Shown here piece after piece: positions 35,830-47,363 of a DNA stretch of 64,000 nt. The notes below the pieces were generated by a model that made no database searches, had not been told where the DNA came from, and saw nothing but the letters and a program-made list of their open reading frames with translations. Source of the DNA: Mortierella alpina (Eukaryota; Mortierellomycota; Mortierellomycetes; Mortierellales; Mortierellaceae); assembly GCA_029449245.1 (NCBI GenBank), contig JANATF010000003.1:2666001-2730000 (forward strand), given 5' to 3'. The stretch's first letter is position 1. Each line of letters begins with the position of its first letter. Made by a program: the position numbers and the translations under genes.

Positions 35830-38800
35830 TCAGTCATCAGAGCTCCATTTCAAGGTACCGGTACCTATGTTACAGCAACCAAGATAGTCATACACTCGCG
35901 CACACAAGAACTTACGAGGGTATACGACCAGAGTCGAAGCAAAGAGCCCAACCGCAATCCCGAGCGCTACTAGAATCATCTGCAACGCAAATGCAGTGCC
36001 TTGGGATGCATTAGCGGCCTGGCCCAGTAGCAAGAGCGAAGACCGCACACCCATTCCTCCAGGTACTATCAGCAAGATTGCTCCGAGAATCGGAACAAAG
36101 GCTACAAGTCATCCAGAAAAGTAAAGCAACAGTGTTAATGCAAGACTCTCCAATGGTTTGCCATCGCAGCTGAGCCGAATGAAAAAATAAGTTCATCTTT
36201 ACCGAGTTCGTGCGTGAGACGCTCATAAATGTTCCCGAGAAGCCCTACTACAAACGCGCTTACCGCGGCTGCAATGTGTAACGAATGAGGCCAGTACAAT
36301 CCTGCAAACTCGCTGACCGCATACCCGACAGAGCTACAGATCACCATCACGGGCCACTGCCTCGGCAACGCATGCAGTTGAACATTGAATGAAATCGCCA
36401 AGACCGGAAACAAAATCCATCGCCATGGCTCCGTTGCTGGATGACAGAACCCGCTCTGCGGCTCACCCGGTGGAGGCTCCTTGAATACATCCCACAAGTT
36501 CGACCCGATCGAGAGCCCAAACCCAAGGAAGAGGCAGTAAATTAGCGAATAAAACATTCGCACGGACCCCGAGATCATGTAGCGCGATGAAAGCTCCATG
36601 ATCGCAGTCGTGAGCGACAACCCCGGAAGGAGAGTCACAATCCCGCTCAAGACCACGCCCGTGAAGCAAACATAGTCCCTCAGTGCCTTGGCCACAAACG
36701 CAATGACGATGCTGGTGCTGACCTCAAAGACATTCGAGTACACCGAGTAGCGACTGGCGAGCAGTGTGGTCAGTCCTACCACGGACCCCAGACCCATTCC
36801 AGCAAGCATGTCGTACCAGCTGCCCTTGAAAACCAGTGGTGCAATGAGTCCGCTTGCGCCTGCATAAGCCGCCAGCATGACCCACATGTTGTACGGGTGC
36901 TTCTCTCCATTGATCTTCTTCAGATTGGCAAGTGCTTCGTCCGGCTGCATGTGCTTGTACACCACCGCCCGCGCAATCTTGTGGACCTTGGCCAGGCGAC
37001 CCATGTCAAATCCCTGCGCGCACTTGATGAGGTGCGTCTCACTGGTATGGGTATCTGAATCTCCAAACGAGATCATCATCAGCCCGGGCAAGAACGCAAA
37101 CGAGCCATCCACGCCAAACGTCTTGCACATGGCCTCCATAGCCAACTCGATTCGATGTGAAGGCGCGCCATAACGAATAAAACTCTTGCAAAGTCGAATC
37201 AGCAGATCGTGGCACTGAAGAATGTCGGCTACAGCCTCCGTAAGTTGAACTTGCTGGTTCAGTCGATAAGCCGCCACCAACGGATCCTGTGAAATCCCCG
37301 AGTAGATGGACGTGCTGTCATCTGCAGAGATGCTGCTCCTGGAAGATGGTGTTTGGAGATACTTTGCAGTCATCGTCCCAAGCCTGTTGGGCGTCAGTGT
37401 TGTTCCATTGGGCGTTGTGGGTGTGGCGTTGATTGAAGAATCATCGCCCGATCTCGTTCTACGTGCGCCGCCCACAGACGTCGAAATTTGCTGAGGCCTC
37501 CTCTCCATCGAAGCTGGACGAGAGTCGTCAGGGCAGACCATCGTTGACGATGACGCTGCTGCGTTGGGCGCCAATCCCACGCCAGAAGGGGCTGCCATAA
37601 TCATTCCTGGAAGAGAGAGAACGCTGGCGTTCGGACTAGACAGCAAATGACGACTGGTGCTAGTCGGTGGAGCCTCGGATGCAACAGATGCTTCACGAGC
37701 GTTTTTCCGCCGTCGAGGATCCTGGCGACGATGATGTCGGGAACGACGTTTCCGGTGGCGGTGCGACGATGACGAAGGTGGAATGGATAGGGCCTGTATC
37801 TTGAGGAGGTTGGAGAGGATGCCACCGGATCGAGGCGGCTGGCCACTAAGCGCAGTAACGTTCTGCCCTCTATGATTCGGAGCCGGTCCTGAGATGATGG
37901 GGTTCATCGAAGGAACTCCCGTGCTGTTGCCCTTGACTTCGTCTGTCTGAAGGTCTCCTTCTGCCGTACGACTGTTCGCGCCTTCTGACGCTGACATGCC
38001 ACCTGCTGATGTGGTGGACTGAGATCGGAAAAGACGGCTCATAATGTTACTTTTAATTGAGCTGAACCTGAGCAGTTTTCTGACTGGGGACTCTGCCTCA
38101 TCCTGCTGTCTGGCAGGATCACCCTCCCTGCTCTCATTTGATTCCCCAGTTTCTTGCGACCGTGCATCCTCGTAAGATGGCATGTCCATGACCGTTGAGG
38201 AGGATTTAGCCCGCCCTGGATCACTGTTCTGTCGGTATCCTGATCTTACTCCTACGCCTTCAGGCGTGTGTGATGTTGTCTGAGTAGCGGTTTTCATCAT
38301 CAGCCCTGCATATCGCTTGACATCACTCTCCTCCTCTTCATCATCGTTCAAACTTTGGCGCGTGTTTGGGATGTCGTCAGGCTGGCTCGGCAGTAACATG
38401 ATGTCGTCGTCGTGATCGTCTAGCAGTTGGAAATGGAAACTCGTCAGTATAGAATGACCGAAAGGATCGAACGCTCTTGAACATTTCTAAACATCCACCA
38501 CCCTCGTACCAAGTTCGCTTGCTCTTTTCCGTGACCCCAAGGGCGTATTGATCTCGATTTCAATCTGATCTGGACGCTCTGGAGAGGCTGGCGGAGGTTG
38601 CGAAGTCCCAGAACAGCTTTCCCCGATGTAAAATGGCGGTCGTCTCTCCCGCCCTCTTGGAGTGCGCGAATCTTCGTCCTGGCCTGATGCGCTTAGTGGA
38701 TGTTCGGTATCGTGTTCCGTGGACTGAAGCGGGTATGCGCTGCTGACTGTGCTGAGGTCGCCCTCAAAAAGATCGCCACTCGATAACGCTAACCGGGGCG

Positions 38801-39930
38801 ACCAATAACCTTGCCCTGAACTCTGATGCTCATAAGATGAGTGTGAAAAAGATGTGGATTGTTCAAGAGGATGTAAGGAGGTGAAGTAGGACATGTCATT
38901 CCTCGTGATGCCATCTTGTTGGATATCAGCATGTCCGCCTGTAATTTCATGTCCAGCATGCCGTGATCGCCTTGGCTCTGCTGGTCTTGAGTCTGACAGT
39001 GATCTTGAGAGTGGTGAATAAACACCGGTTGCCGATGTTCGATTTGAGAGGGCCGGGTTGCGATACCACGGTGGTGATGGCGAGTTAAAAAACGGGTGCA
39101 GTGGTGGTGAAGAATCGATATTGCTGAAACTAGGCAAGGATGCATATGGGGTATGCAGAGCAGAGGAAGAGGCCGCTGTTGAATCGTTGTTACTTTCAAA
39201 CAAGGCCGTGTTATCCAGGCGCCTGAAGTCTTGCTGGCAGTCCTGGTCCCCGATCCTTGGCATCTCCACAGGCTGTGTGCCATAGTTTACTTCAGGATCA
39301 AGTTGGAAGACCGTACTGCCATCGTCATCGAGACGGAAGGCTGGGCGCGGAAGAGCAGTGTTTGAGGATTCTCCTTCGAGCGGGCCTTCTCCTGGCCCTG
39401 GGAGCTGAGCCGCTAAATAAAGTGTTTGGATCAGGGACGGAGACACGCAGAGGGTAGACAGACAACGGTATGAAAGGATAAGATTAGCAGACGCGCTATC
39501 GCCTCTCCTCTCTTTAGCACCTGAACATGAAAGAAGAGAAAATGCGACGACAGAGAGGGATATGTGTAGACGTAGCGGCGGTGAAAGAAAACGAGGTTAT
39601 GCATGCATGTGGCAACCAAGGAAACGTACCCTCTGCATTCCACTGCGTATCCTCGTGGCATCTCCCAGGAGCGGCCCCTACCTCTCCAGCAACAGAGGTC
39701 CTGCTTAAATCACCACTACATGGAGGCTGTGGGACCAAAGTTCCCGGAAAGGAGGATGAGGACTGGGCCGAGAGGTCTGTTACCGGTTGGTGCTGATGGT
39801 ACAGCGAGCTTGTTGATCTGTGGTCCACAGCTGAATCGGAGACGGGAAGCGGAGTCGAGTTGGCCGAAGGATGCGTTGATATGGGGCTAAGGTCGCTATC
39901 GTTATCGTTATCGTTCTGGTGAGAGGACAT
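35830..39930 (-). CDS. PRM10/ThrE-type (DUF1212) multispanning membrane protein
   Basis: Four exons on the minus strand: 39930-39630, 39412-38510, 38419-36203, 36101-35830; 1230 residues. The first roughly 790 residues are disordered and Ser/Pro-rich, with Asn-Asp repeats near the start, DDHDDD at about 402-407 and a basic HRHRKRRSRHHRR-like patch. From about 790 the ThrE-like domain begins (LIRLCKSFIRYGAPSHRIE, then FAFLPGLMMISFGDS) and is followed by about ten membrane helices in two halves, including GVVLSGIVTLLPGLSLTTAIMEL. Bacterial relatives export threonine; fungal ones such as yeast Prm10 have no clear substrate. A 51-nt in-frame segment in the last exon (35915-35865) has GT-AG ends and may be spliced, giving 1213 residues. 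The link of the two N-terminal exons rests on phase and splice sites; an alternative start is the ATG at 38399. Confidence 0.75.
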
Positions 39931-40517
39931 TCTCCGTATTGCTGTCCGTCGCTGTGAAGGGTAAGGCTGGTGTGGTAGGAGCGCATATGTTGAAAGAATG
40001 GAGATTTGTTCAGGCAAGAGCTGTTAGAGAGATGTTCGTTGGGTAGTTCACACATCAGAGTGGGACTAGGAATCATGAATAACGACAGCAGAAAGGGCAC
40101 TCTACATCCTCACAGGTGCTCCTTGAGCGGGCGCAAGGGAATACGAAAGAAGTGTCGACGGAAGGGAAGGAAAGAACGGCACAGGGCATCAGAAGGACGT
40201 ATCAGAGTTGCGACATATATTGTGTATTGTGCAGAGGGTGCGACAGCGTGACGGGAGCACTGAGGAGAACTAAAGTGGGTGGTTCGAAGGCACAGACGCC
40301 ATTCCAGTATCAAGTGATGGTGAGGATCAAGTTCGGGGTCAGGATCAAACCGCTATCGCTCACGACACGCATAGTCTGTATGTTTGCACCGATGTAGTAG
40401 TCCAAAGAACGTTCGTCACTTTCGCCAGCAGAGAGAGATAGAGAGGCTGCTGTAACTGCCGAAATGGTTCTTATTACGCCGGACTGATGCTCCATTTCTT
40501 CTAGATGGCTTCTACTC
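39931..40517. other. intergenic region, no supported gene
   Basis: This separates the start of the PRM10-like gene from the stop of the GNAT gene, both on the minus strand. It should contain the promoter of the former and the 3' UTR of the latter. Nothing else was seen. Confidence 0.55.
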
Positions 40518-41129
40518 CTAACGAACTAATGTCTTCTCCATGTAGATGTGTGGTTGCCCCTCGTCGAGATACTCCTCGCCTTGACGAGCATACTCAAACT
40601 TTTCATAAAAGCCAGCCCTGGGAACCTGGCTAGAGAGTGCCAGCTTCTCGAACTGCGTGTTCTCGATCACCCACTTCTCCATGGTCTCCATCAGCAGCCT
40701 GCCGAGCCCAGATCCGCGCGTGTTCAACAAGACAGCAACACGGCCCACTTTCCCAACGGTGGCAGAATACTTGTACAGACGCAGAGTCCCGACACCTTGC
40801 TCATTCTGGTCAACTGCCACCCAGTGCAGACATTCTGGATCAATCCTACTCGAAAGTGTGCGGTGATGGGTGAGAGAAGGAAGCCAATATGATGGATGGT
40901 GTTCGTCGTAGCAAGGCAGTTGGCTTTACTTACTCGTCAACCTCCACAGACCGGTCGTAGCCTTGCTCGTCCGAGAAGACCCTGAAGCGCACTAAGGTAG
41001 GTTGCTTTAGAGTGTTTAGCGTCGAGGAGTGTGTGTTTCTCAAGTGATCCAGATCTTCTCATCATTCGCACCTTCATGGCATTTAGCCATGTCCTCTGGG
41101 TTCTCGACATAGCGGATGGTGTGGCTCAT
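40518..41129 (-). CDS. GNAT-family N-acetyltransferase
   Basis: Three exons on the minus strand: 41129-41072, 40991-40934, 40845-40518; 147 residues. The small single-domain protein shows the GNAT order: an N-terminal strand/helix with VRFRVFSDEQGYDRSVEVDE (motif C), HWVAVDQNEQGVGTLRLYK (motif D), then RVAVLLNTRGSGLGRLLM, which contains the acetyl-CoA loop RGSGLG (motif A), and SSQVPRAGFYEKFEYARQGEEY (motif B). The pattern resembles the ElaA/YjcF branch of small acetyltransferases; the acceptor substrate is unknown. For exon 3, an acceptor three bases upstream would also keep frame; the one used here gives VDEIDPECLHW. The start ATG is the only one in the first exon before the conserved region. 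Confidence 0.85.
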
Positions 41130-41388
41130 GCTGGGCAGGTTAATGAGGAGGAGATCAGTTAGGATTCGCAAGATTGAGGCAATGAACAAGTGCTGATCAT
41201 AAGTTGATCAGAAGCTGATGTTTCCTTTTATGCGAGTGCCTGTCTTGAACCTTGTATTTCTCGCGACTCACATTGTCCGCCCGGTAAACTCACACGCTTG
41301 CAAAGCGATGTACCCGCCGCTCGGCTTGGCCGCTCTCAATGAGGGTATAAAAGTCGTCTGCGTTAATTCCTTTATTCCTTCTTTTGGA

Positions 41389-43438
41389 TCACACTCCCAT
41401 GTTGATGTACTTGTACTGAGTGTACTCGTCGAGACCTTGTCTTGCACCCTCGCGACCCATTCCAGACTCCTTGACCTACAGATACATGGTACACAAGAGG
41501 AGATTAACTATGGTTGCGCATCTCCTTACAACAACTGCAAACATCAAATCATTGTGATGCGGCTTACCCCTCCAAACGGCGCGACCTCTGAGGAAATTGC
41601 TCCAGTGTTCACACCGACCATCCCGACCTGCAATTTTTCAGCTACCCTCCAGCACCTGGAGATATCCTGGCTGAAAAAGTAGCCAGACAGGCCAAATCGA
41701 GTGTTGTTGGCTGCCTCCAAAACCTCCTCCTCTGTATCGAACGTAAAGATTCCAGCAACAGGACCAAATGTCTCCTCGCTAGCCATCCTCATCTTGTCAT
41801 TCATGCCTGTCAAAATGGTGGGTGGGTAGAAGTACCCATCAGCCGAACCTAGGTTCTTCTGATCCTTTTCTCCTCCATGCAAAAGTGTTGCTCCATGTTT
41901 CAAGGCGTCCTGCACATGCGACCGGACCTTCTCAACAGCTCCAGGATTGATCAAAGGTCCATGCGTCGTCGACTTTTGAAAGCCCGAACCCACCTGGAAC
42001 TGCGCAACCTTCTCGCGAAGGCGGCTGCTGAACTCCTCCTTGACTGACGAGTGCACGTAGAACCGATTCACACAGATGCAAGTTTGGCCGCTTGATCTGA
42101 ACTTTGCCAGGACAGCGGCTAGCAGGGTAGAAAGGTAGAAGGGAAAAGGAAACTCCTCAGCGCGTTAGAACTTGAGACGAAGAGCAGGGACTGCAAAACA
42201 TCTTTGAAAAGGAAATCGCATTACCATCCACGGCCTTGTCAATGTCTGCGTCTTCAAAAACAATAAAGGCAGCATTGCCTCCAAGTTCGAGCGACACCTT
42301 CTTAACTGTGTCCGCGCCCTGCTTCAGCAGTGTCTTGCCCACCGCTGTTGAACCTGTGAACGAGATTCCCGAGACATCCAGACTCTCGCAAAGGTGCTTC
42401 CCGATCGCCTTCGTGTTACTGTGGGTGGTCACGACGCCGACAACGCCCTTTGGCACGCCTGCTCTCATTCCCAGCTCGCACAGAGCGAGGGCAGAGAGAG
42501 GCGTTTCGGACGCCGGCTTGGCTACGACAGTGCATCCGACAGCCAGCGCAGCTCCAAACTTGCGTGTAAGCATGGCATTAGGGAAATCTAAACAGGCAGG
42601 GTGTGTTTTTTCTGGTGAGTTGGGAATGTCTGTGTAATCTTTGAAATAACATCGGTGCTCAACGTACTCCAGGGTGTGATGATCCCGACCACGCCGAGCG
42701 GTTGTCTGATCGCAAGCATTCGCTGCTGTCGGCTCGGGCTTGGAATGACCTCGCCGTAAACTCTCTTGGCTTCCTCGGAGAACCATTCGAAGAAGCTCGC
42801 TCTTATCGGCATACAAGAAAAGACACCATGAACAGAGTCAAATATCAGTGAGTTACAGAGCATGACCGTCCTTGAGCTTTCGGATCAACAACTTACCCAT
42901 ATCGGACTTCGCCGAGGGCATCGGCTAATGGTTTCCCATTCTCCCAAGTAAGGATCCTGGCCAAGTCATCTTCGTTCTCAAGAATTAGATTGTACCAAGT
43001 GCGAAGAATGGCGCTCCTTTCCTACTCGGACATAGTCCGAGAAAGAAAAAAAAACAACAGTAAGACAAGCTGCAGAGTACTTGTGCAAGGTCCGGTTCAA
43101 GTGATATGATCCTCACCTTGGCTGTCTTTTGGCTCCACTCTGGCAAAGCACGCTTGGCTGCTTGAATCGCGCGTTCGGTCTCCTCTGTGCCCATGTCCGG
43201 GAAGCTGGCAATCTCAACCCCACGCGCAGGATCTGTAAAGCGTCAACGTAAAGCTGATCAGAACGTATGTCAGACACTCCATGTATCCTGCACAGGTTGA
43301 CCCTTACCGTAAACAGGGAAGTGCTTTCCAGAGTATGCGCTTTGAACATACTCGTTATCGATGAAGCCGGCAGACCTCATTAACGAGGGGTCCTTTAACT
43401 ATAACGTGGCGAGGGATAGCGTCAGTGCGGGCGGCTGC

Positions 43439-43474
<36 letters not shown>

Positions 43475-43651
43475 TCGAATGAGAGGTATGCTGACCTTGA
43501 GTAAACCATTCGCGTTGAAGGCTAGAGAGGACATGCTTTTGAGCGTGTGGTTTGAGAGTGCGATTCGGGAGGTGGTTCGAAGGAGAGAGTGTGCAAGCAT
43601 GTTTGGATGGAGCTTCGTCTTTTGTAAAAGTCCGGTTCGGAGCATGGTCAT
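41389..43651 (-). CDS. UGA2: Succinate-semialdehyde dehydrogenase, probably mitochondrial
   Basis: Eight exons on the minus strand: 43651-43496, 43398-43308, 43232-43117, 43021-42897, 42801-42668, 42587-42225, 42118-41568, 41475-41389; 540 residues. It oxidises succinate semialdehyde to succinate, the last step of the GABA shunt. The N-terminus ([19 protein letters not shown]...) is basic and hydroxylated, typical of a mitochondrial presequence. After it come [16 protein letters not shown], the ITPWNFPNAM NAD-binding segment, [11 protein letters not shown], the general-base Glu in [10 protein letters not shown] (Glu308) and the catalytic Cys in [11 protein letters not shown] (Cys342). [13 protein letters not shown] and the C-terminal [18 protein letters not shown] follow, the last typical of the SSADH branch of aldehyde dehydrogenases. 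Intron 1 carries an A31 run (sense). SSADH is preferred over other ALDHs because of the C-terminal KESGMGREG motif. Confidence 0.92.
43443..43473. repeat. homopolymer run, T31 on + strand
   Basis: A pure run of 31 T, read as A31 in the sense direction of intron 1 of the SSADH gene. It is the longest mononucleotide run in the window. Its exact length may be a sequencing estimate. Confidence 0.95.
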
Positions 43652-43950
43652 GAGGCAATAGTTACGGTCGTGGGCAAAAAGGCGAGTCAAAAAAGAGGAA
43701 GTGACGAAATGATATGCACAATCGAATGCACGCACTCCAGCGACCGCTGTTGTATGGTAGTATCAACAGAAAGGATTTTCCAACAGAAAATATCGCCTTC
43801 TTCGCTTGACGAGGCGTGAAAGAGTTGAACAGACTGTCAAGAGAAAGAAAAAGAGTGAAAGAGAGAGAGAGGGAGCAAGAAGGACAAAAGATGAAAAAGA
43901 AGCAGCGCGCGCCATGAGTTGAAAAAGACGCGAACAAAAGCAAAAGAGAA

Positions 43951-44022
43951 GGGCCGAACCGGGAATTGAACCCGGGACCTCTCGCACCCTAAGCGAGAAT
44001 TATACCACTAAACCATCCGGCC
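43951..44022 (-). tRNA. tRNA-Pro(AGG)
   Basis: A 72-nt minus-strand gene, identical in sequence to the + copy at 44171-44242. Cloverleaf: acceptor stem GGCCGGA/TTCGGCC with one G-U pair, D arm TGGTTTAGTGGTATAATT, anticodon stem CTCGC/GCGAG with loop TTAGGGT (anticodon AGG, Pro), T arm CCGGG-TTCAATT-CCCGG, discriminator C. A and B box sequences match the consensus. There is no intron. A T4 stretch follows after a few bases as the Pol III terminator. Confidence 0.96.
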
Positions 44023-44170
44023 TTTGTTGAAATTCGGCTTTCATAAAATTTACCAAGAGCCAGTGGACAAATTGCGGCATAACCACGTGATTTATAACGC
44101 CAAGCCTCTGCTAAGCCGCAATTTGTCCACTGGCTCTTGGTAAATTTTATGAAAGCCGAATTTCAACAAA

Positions 44171-44242
44171 GGCCGGATGGTTTAGTGGTATAATTCTCGC
44201 TTAGGGTGCGAGAGGTCCCGGGTTCAATTCCCGGTTCGGCCC
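44171..44242 (+). tRNA. tRNA-Pro(AGG)
   Basis: A 72-nt + strand gene with the same cloverleaf as its mirror copy: anticodon AGG in loop TTAGGGT, so it reads Pro CCU (and CCC after A34-to-I editing). The two genes face away from each other with 148 bp between their 5' ends. TTATCTTTT directly after the gene supplies the Pol III terminator. Confidence 0.96.
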
Positions 44243-44400
44243 TTATCTTTTGCTTTTGTTCGCGTCTTTTTCATCTTTTGCGTTCTGCTCTCTCTGTTCC
44301 TTCAAGTCAATTCCTTATATCAGATGCATAGGTTAACGGATAAATATCATCTGTACATTGCGAGTCTCTATGTGTCTTTCTGAGTGATCTCTCTTTTTTT

Positions 44401-46764
44401 TCAGCGAATCCAGGAAGCAAGGTTTTTTAAAGCTGTCCGGTGCTGCGTGATGTTTTTGCTCTCCAGAACAGTATCCAGCTTCTTGTAAGCTCTGGTGAGC
44501 TCTAGGTTGATTTTTGCAAGTACTGCCTTGTACCTGATGGCATCTCGGTCGTCTTCTTCTTTGGTAGGAGCCTTTATAAACGACTTCTGCTGCTGCTGCA
44601 TCTGCTGTCCCGTGCCAGCGGATGATGAAGTCTGCTCCTGCTCTAAGCTCTCCTGGTACATGATTCCGAACCTTTCGATGGCAGAGATGGATTCAGACAA
44701 TCGATTGAAGGTATTGATGAGTGCTACGATCTCCGATCTGCTCAGGACACCTTCAGCCTTGTCTCCTCTACCAGGTCATGATCATAAAAAGTAAACCATG
44801 TTAATAATAATAACAGTATTGAAAAAAAAAGGTGACTGGACGTGACAAATGGACACCTACTTGAGTGAAGCATCGTCGTACGAGAAGAGGACTTTGAGGG
44901 CAGTTCCAAGACCTAAGCATGGAAGCGTAAGCAGCACGTTCTGCTATAGAGCAAATACAAGCACACTCCCAGAGTTCGACTTACCAGTGGTTTGGATTTT
45001 GCCCCACAGGCGGCACTTTTCACAGCCAACGCAGTCCATGACCCTGGTGATGTTTCTAAAGTGATCGCGGAACTGGTTTTTGAGTCGCTTCCCTTCGTCC
45101 TTAGTATCTTGGAACAGCAGCTTTTCGTCAAATGTCGGAGGGCACTTCTTGACCAGATCCACCAGTTCTGTCACAACGGTCTTGACATTCTTGTCCACAG
45201 ATTCATCGCCAGTACAGAATTCATATCCAGCAAGATAGTCCGAGATCTTTGTCATAGCTCGGAGAACAACGGCGTAATCAAAGTAAATGTTTTCGAGACG
45301 CTCCGGATGGATGCCAACACGGGAGATGAAGCAGTCGAGGTTGGGGCCCCATTCACCCGTTGTCTGGTTGAACCATTCGTCGCAGATGTGAATAGAGATT
45401 GACGTATGAAGTCCTGGAAAGGCAATGCACGAGAGTAAGTCAAGCCATTTTTGAACTCGGAACAGAAAGCACCGAAAAAGGAGAGTGAAACCAGGTACAG
45501 TTGATAAAGCTTACCAGAGATCAGACGGTAATAGACACGCTTCTCAAGGCAGGACTCCTCCGGGCCATCTTTGGCGATGCCCTGCATGAGTTGCTGGAGG
45601 TCGCCCTTGCCCTTTGGGACTTTTGAAAAGATTTCGATCATCTGCTCTTTAGAAGGCTTGATATGTTGCATTGGTGCAGGCTCAGGCGGTACCAGGATGT
45701 TGCTCTCCTCCTTGACGTGATCGCGTTCTGCTGGTGGATGTCCCTGCTGCTCCTTCAATTTTTGTCGCTCTGTTTCGCAGTAGTGACATCCTGCTGTCAT
45801 TTCCCTCGAAACATCAAAGCAGTTTTCTTCGTAGATTGCCTTCCAAACCATGGCTGCTGATGGACCCGAGTAGCCCGTGAATCTCTCGGGATTGTCCTTA
45901 AGATCGACGTAGACCTCGTCTGAATCAACATCAGGCACGCAAAACTCCTGGTCCTTGATTGGGAGTTTAGCTGGTCGAGACTGGAACAACTATAGTTCAA
46001 GGCGGAGGCAAGGGGTGAGTGAATGGTAGGATGGCAAAGATTCAACACCATTTCACGTTATTCCACGCCGCTTACCGGGTTCGCGGGCAACGAGACCTTG
46101 CCGAGATTATGCGATCGCCATTGTTCTGGTACATTTTCCTTGTCCATGGTCTCCACAGAGCAATCTCTGTTCATACAAAGGCCAGCGTTGTCCCAGAAGG
46201 GACATGGCTTGTACAGGTTAACCTACAGGAGGGGAGGTGAAGAAGGGAAGGGGGTCAAGTTGACACCATCAGCGGGAAAATAAGAGTTGAATAAATCATT
46301 CATTTCTGTCGCACAAACACGAAAAGGTTGATCGTCGTGGGAATCGACTGTAAATCCTCATGTCAGGGCTCTAGTTTACCTTGAAGTACCGGAAGAAAGG
46401 CATGTTGACGACCTCGTGCAGTTTTGACGAAAAGTCTACGTTGAGTTTGCCGACAGTCTCGTAGTCGCAGCAGGATGAGTCTCCGATCAATCCAGAAGGC
46501 TATTACGTGAAAGAGGATCGTTCACAGGAAGGTTTCTGGGTTGGTGAGCACAGCACATTCAAGGATCGTTTCAACAATTATGCTTTTCAAGAGTCGCCTT
46601 ACATTGCTGCTGCACCGAGCTGGGGGGCTCTGTTGTACAGGGATGGCAGCGGGAAAGTCCTGCTGTGGCTGCTCCCACAAGAGCCGCATGTCTTCTTTGT
46701 TGTAGTACATTCCTGCCGCGATGGCAATGAATACCATGAGAATGGCCCAGAAGGTTCTCGGCAT
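44401..46764 (-). CDS. ERO1: ER oxidoreductin ERO1
   Basis: Seven exons on the minus strand: 46764-46603, 46499-46380, 46222-46076, 45989-45515, 45413-44985, 44912-44861, 44767-44401; 583 residues. This FAD-dependent thiol oxidase of the ER lumen reoxidises protein disulfide isomerase using O2. The N-terminal hydrophobic segment [17 protein letters not shown] acts as signal or anchor. Next come the Cys-rich [13 protein letters not shown] region, [19 protein letters not shown], and [20 protein letters not shown], which is strongly conserved. FAD-site segments [23 protein letters not shown] precede the active-site CxxCxxC at C429-C432-C435 ([13 protein letters not shown]). A linker of about 70 extra residues (residues about 205-275) separates the YEENCF block from the [13 protein letters not shown] block. 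The start ATG is followed directly by the hydrophobic segment. Secure. Confidence 0.96.
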
Positions 46765-47363
46765 GCTGGGATGTCGTCTGCGTGTGTGCGTGTGTGTGTG
46801 TGTGTGTGCGTGGTGGTGGTGGCCAGACTGGCTCCAGTGAGGGCGTGAGGGAGGTGGGGGCCGTGCTGGATAGAGGGATATGGCCTCGTGTGTGTCGATG
46901 GTGGTGTGGTGGTGGGGAGGCAAAAGGAGGGAAGCGGGAAAGAGTAGTGCGGACGAGGACTGTGGGCACTGTCTTTATGCGCAGACCCGGCCTTGGCCGT
47001 GCGTGCCACGTAGCGCGAGGCTGAGACACCCATGTCCTCTCAGAGACTTAGGTGTTTAAATTAGGGCACCCTGCCATCTCTTTTGGTCAAGCCGAGCACG
47101 CCGCTGCACTCGCCAATGCTGTCCCACCGCTCTGGCGCGAAACAGAGGTGAGCCACATCCACTCGCTCATGGGAGGGAGGGCGACACTAGGGGGCGATAA
47201 GGGTGGGAAAGTCTACGCCGTACGAGTGAGGTGCAACGTAGGCAGGTGTCTTGCATAGACATGGGCTGCTCCAAGAAGGCTAACGCAATGCTTCTATTTT
47301 TTTTTTATGTTTTCTCTGCGGCACTATGATGCAGGTGTGTGAAAGTGGCGGAGTTCAAGTCGC
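46765..47363 (-). other. ERO1 upstream region with a (TG)n tract; 3' flank of CHC1
   Basis: The gap lies between the ERO1 start (46764) and the CHC1 stop (47364), both on the minus strand. A (TG)n stretch at about 46784-46812 is right next to the ERO1 start, so it is in its leader or core promoter. I looked for a UPRE-like CAGCGTG site, which ERO1 genes often have, and did not see a convincing copy. There is a T-run at 47299-47307. Confidence 0.5.

Larger units (their letters stand above)
43920..44273. repeat. inverted repeat: two 159-bp arms, 36-bp spacer, each arm with a tRNA-Pro gene
   Basis: The left arm 43920-44078 is the reverse complement of the right arm 44115-44273 with one mismatch that I can see (43948 vs 44245). 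The spacer is 44079-44114. Each arm holds a full tRNA gene plus about 56 bp on its 5' side and about 31 bp on its 3' side. Outside the arms the similarity continues after an insertion of roughly 28 bp on the left: CAAAAGATGAAAAAG near 43886 matches CTTTTTCATCTTTTG near 44266. The repeat therefore decays gradually and does not end at a sharp junction. Confidence 0.95.

Noticed and set aside
41218-41682. + strand frame of 154 codons with a hydrophobic start
   Set aside because: It overlaps two coding exons of the SSADH gene on the other strand and has no domain.
43920-44273. Palindrome read as a transposon terminal repeat or CRISPR unit
   Set aside because: The arms consist of tRNA genes and flanks, with only 36 bp between them; there is no transposase, target-site duplication or spaced repeat.
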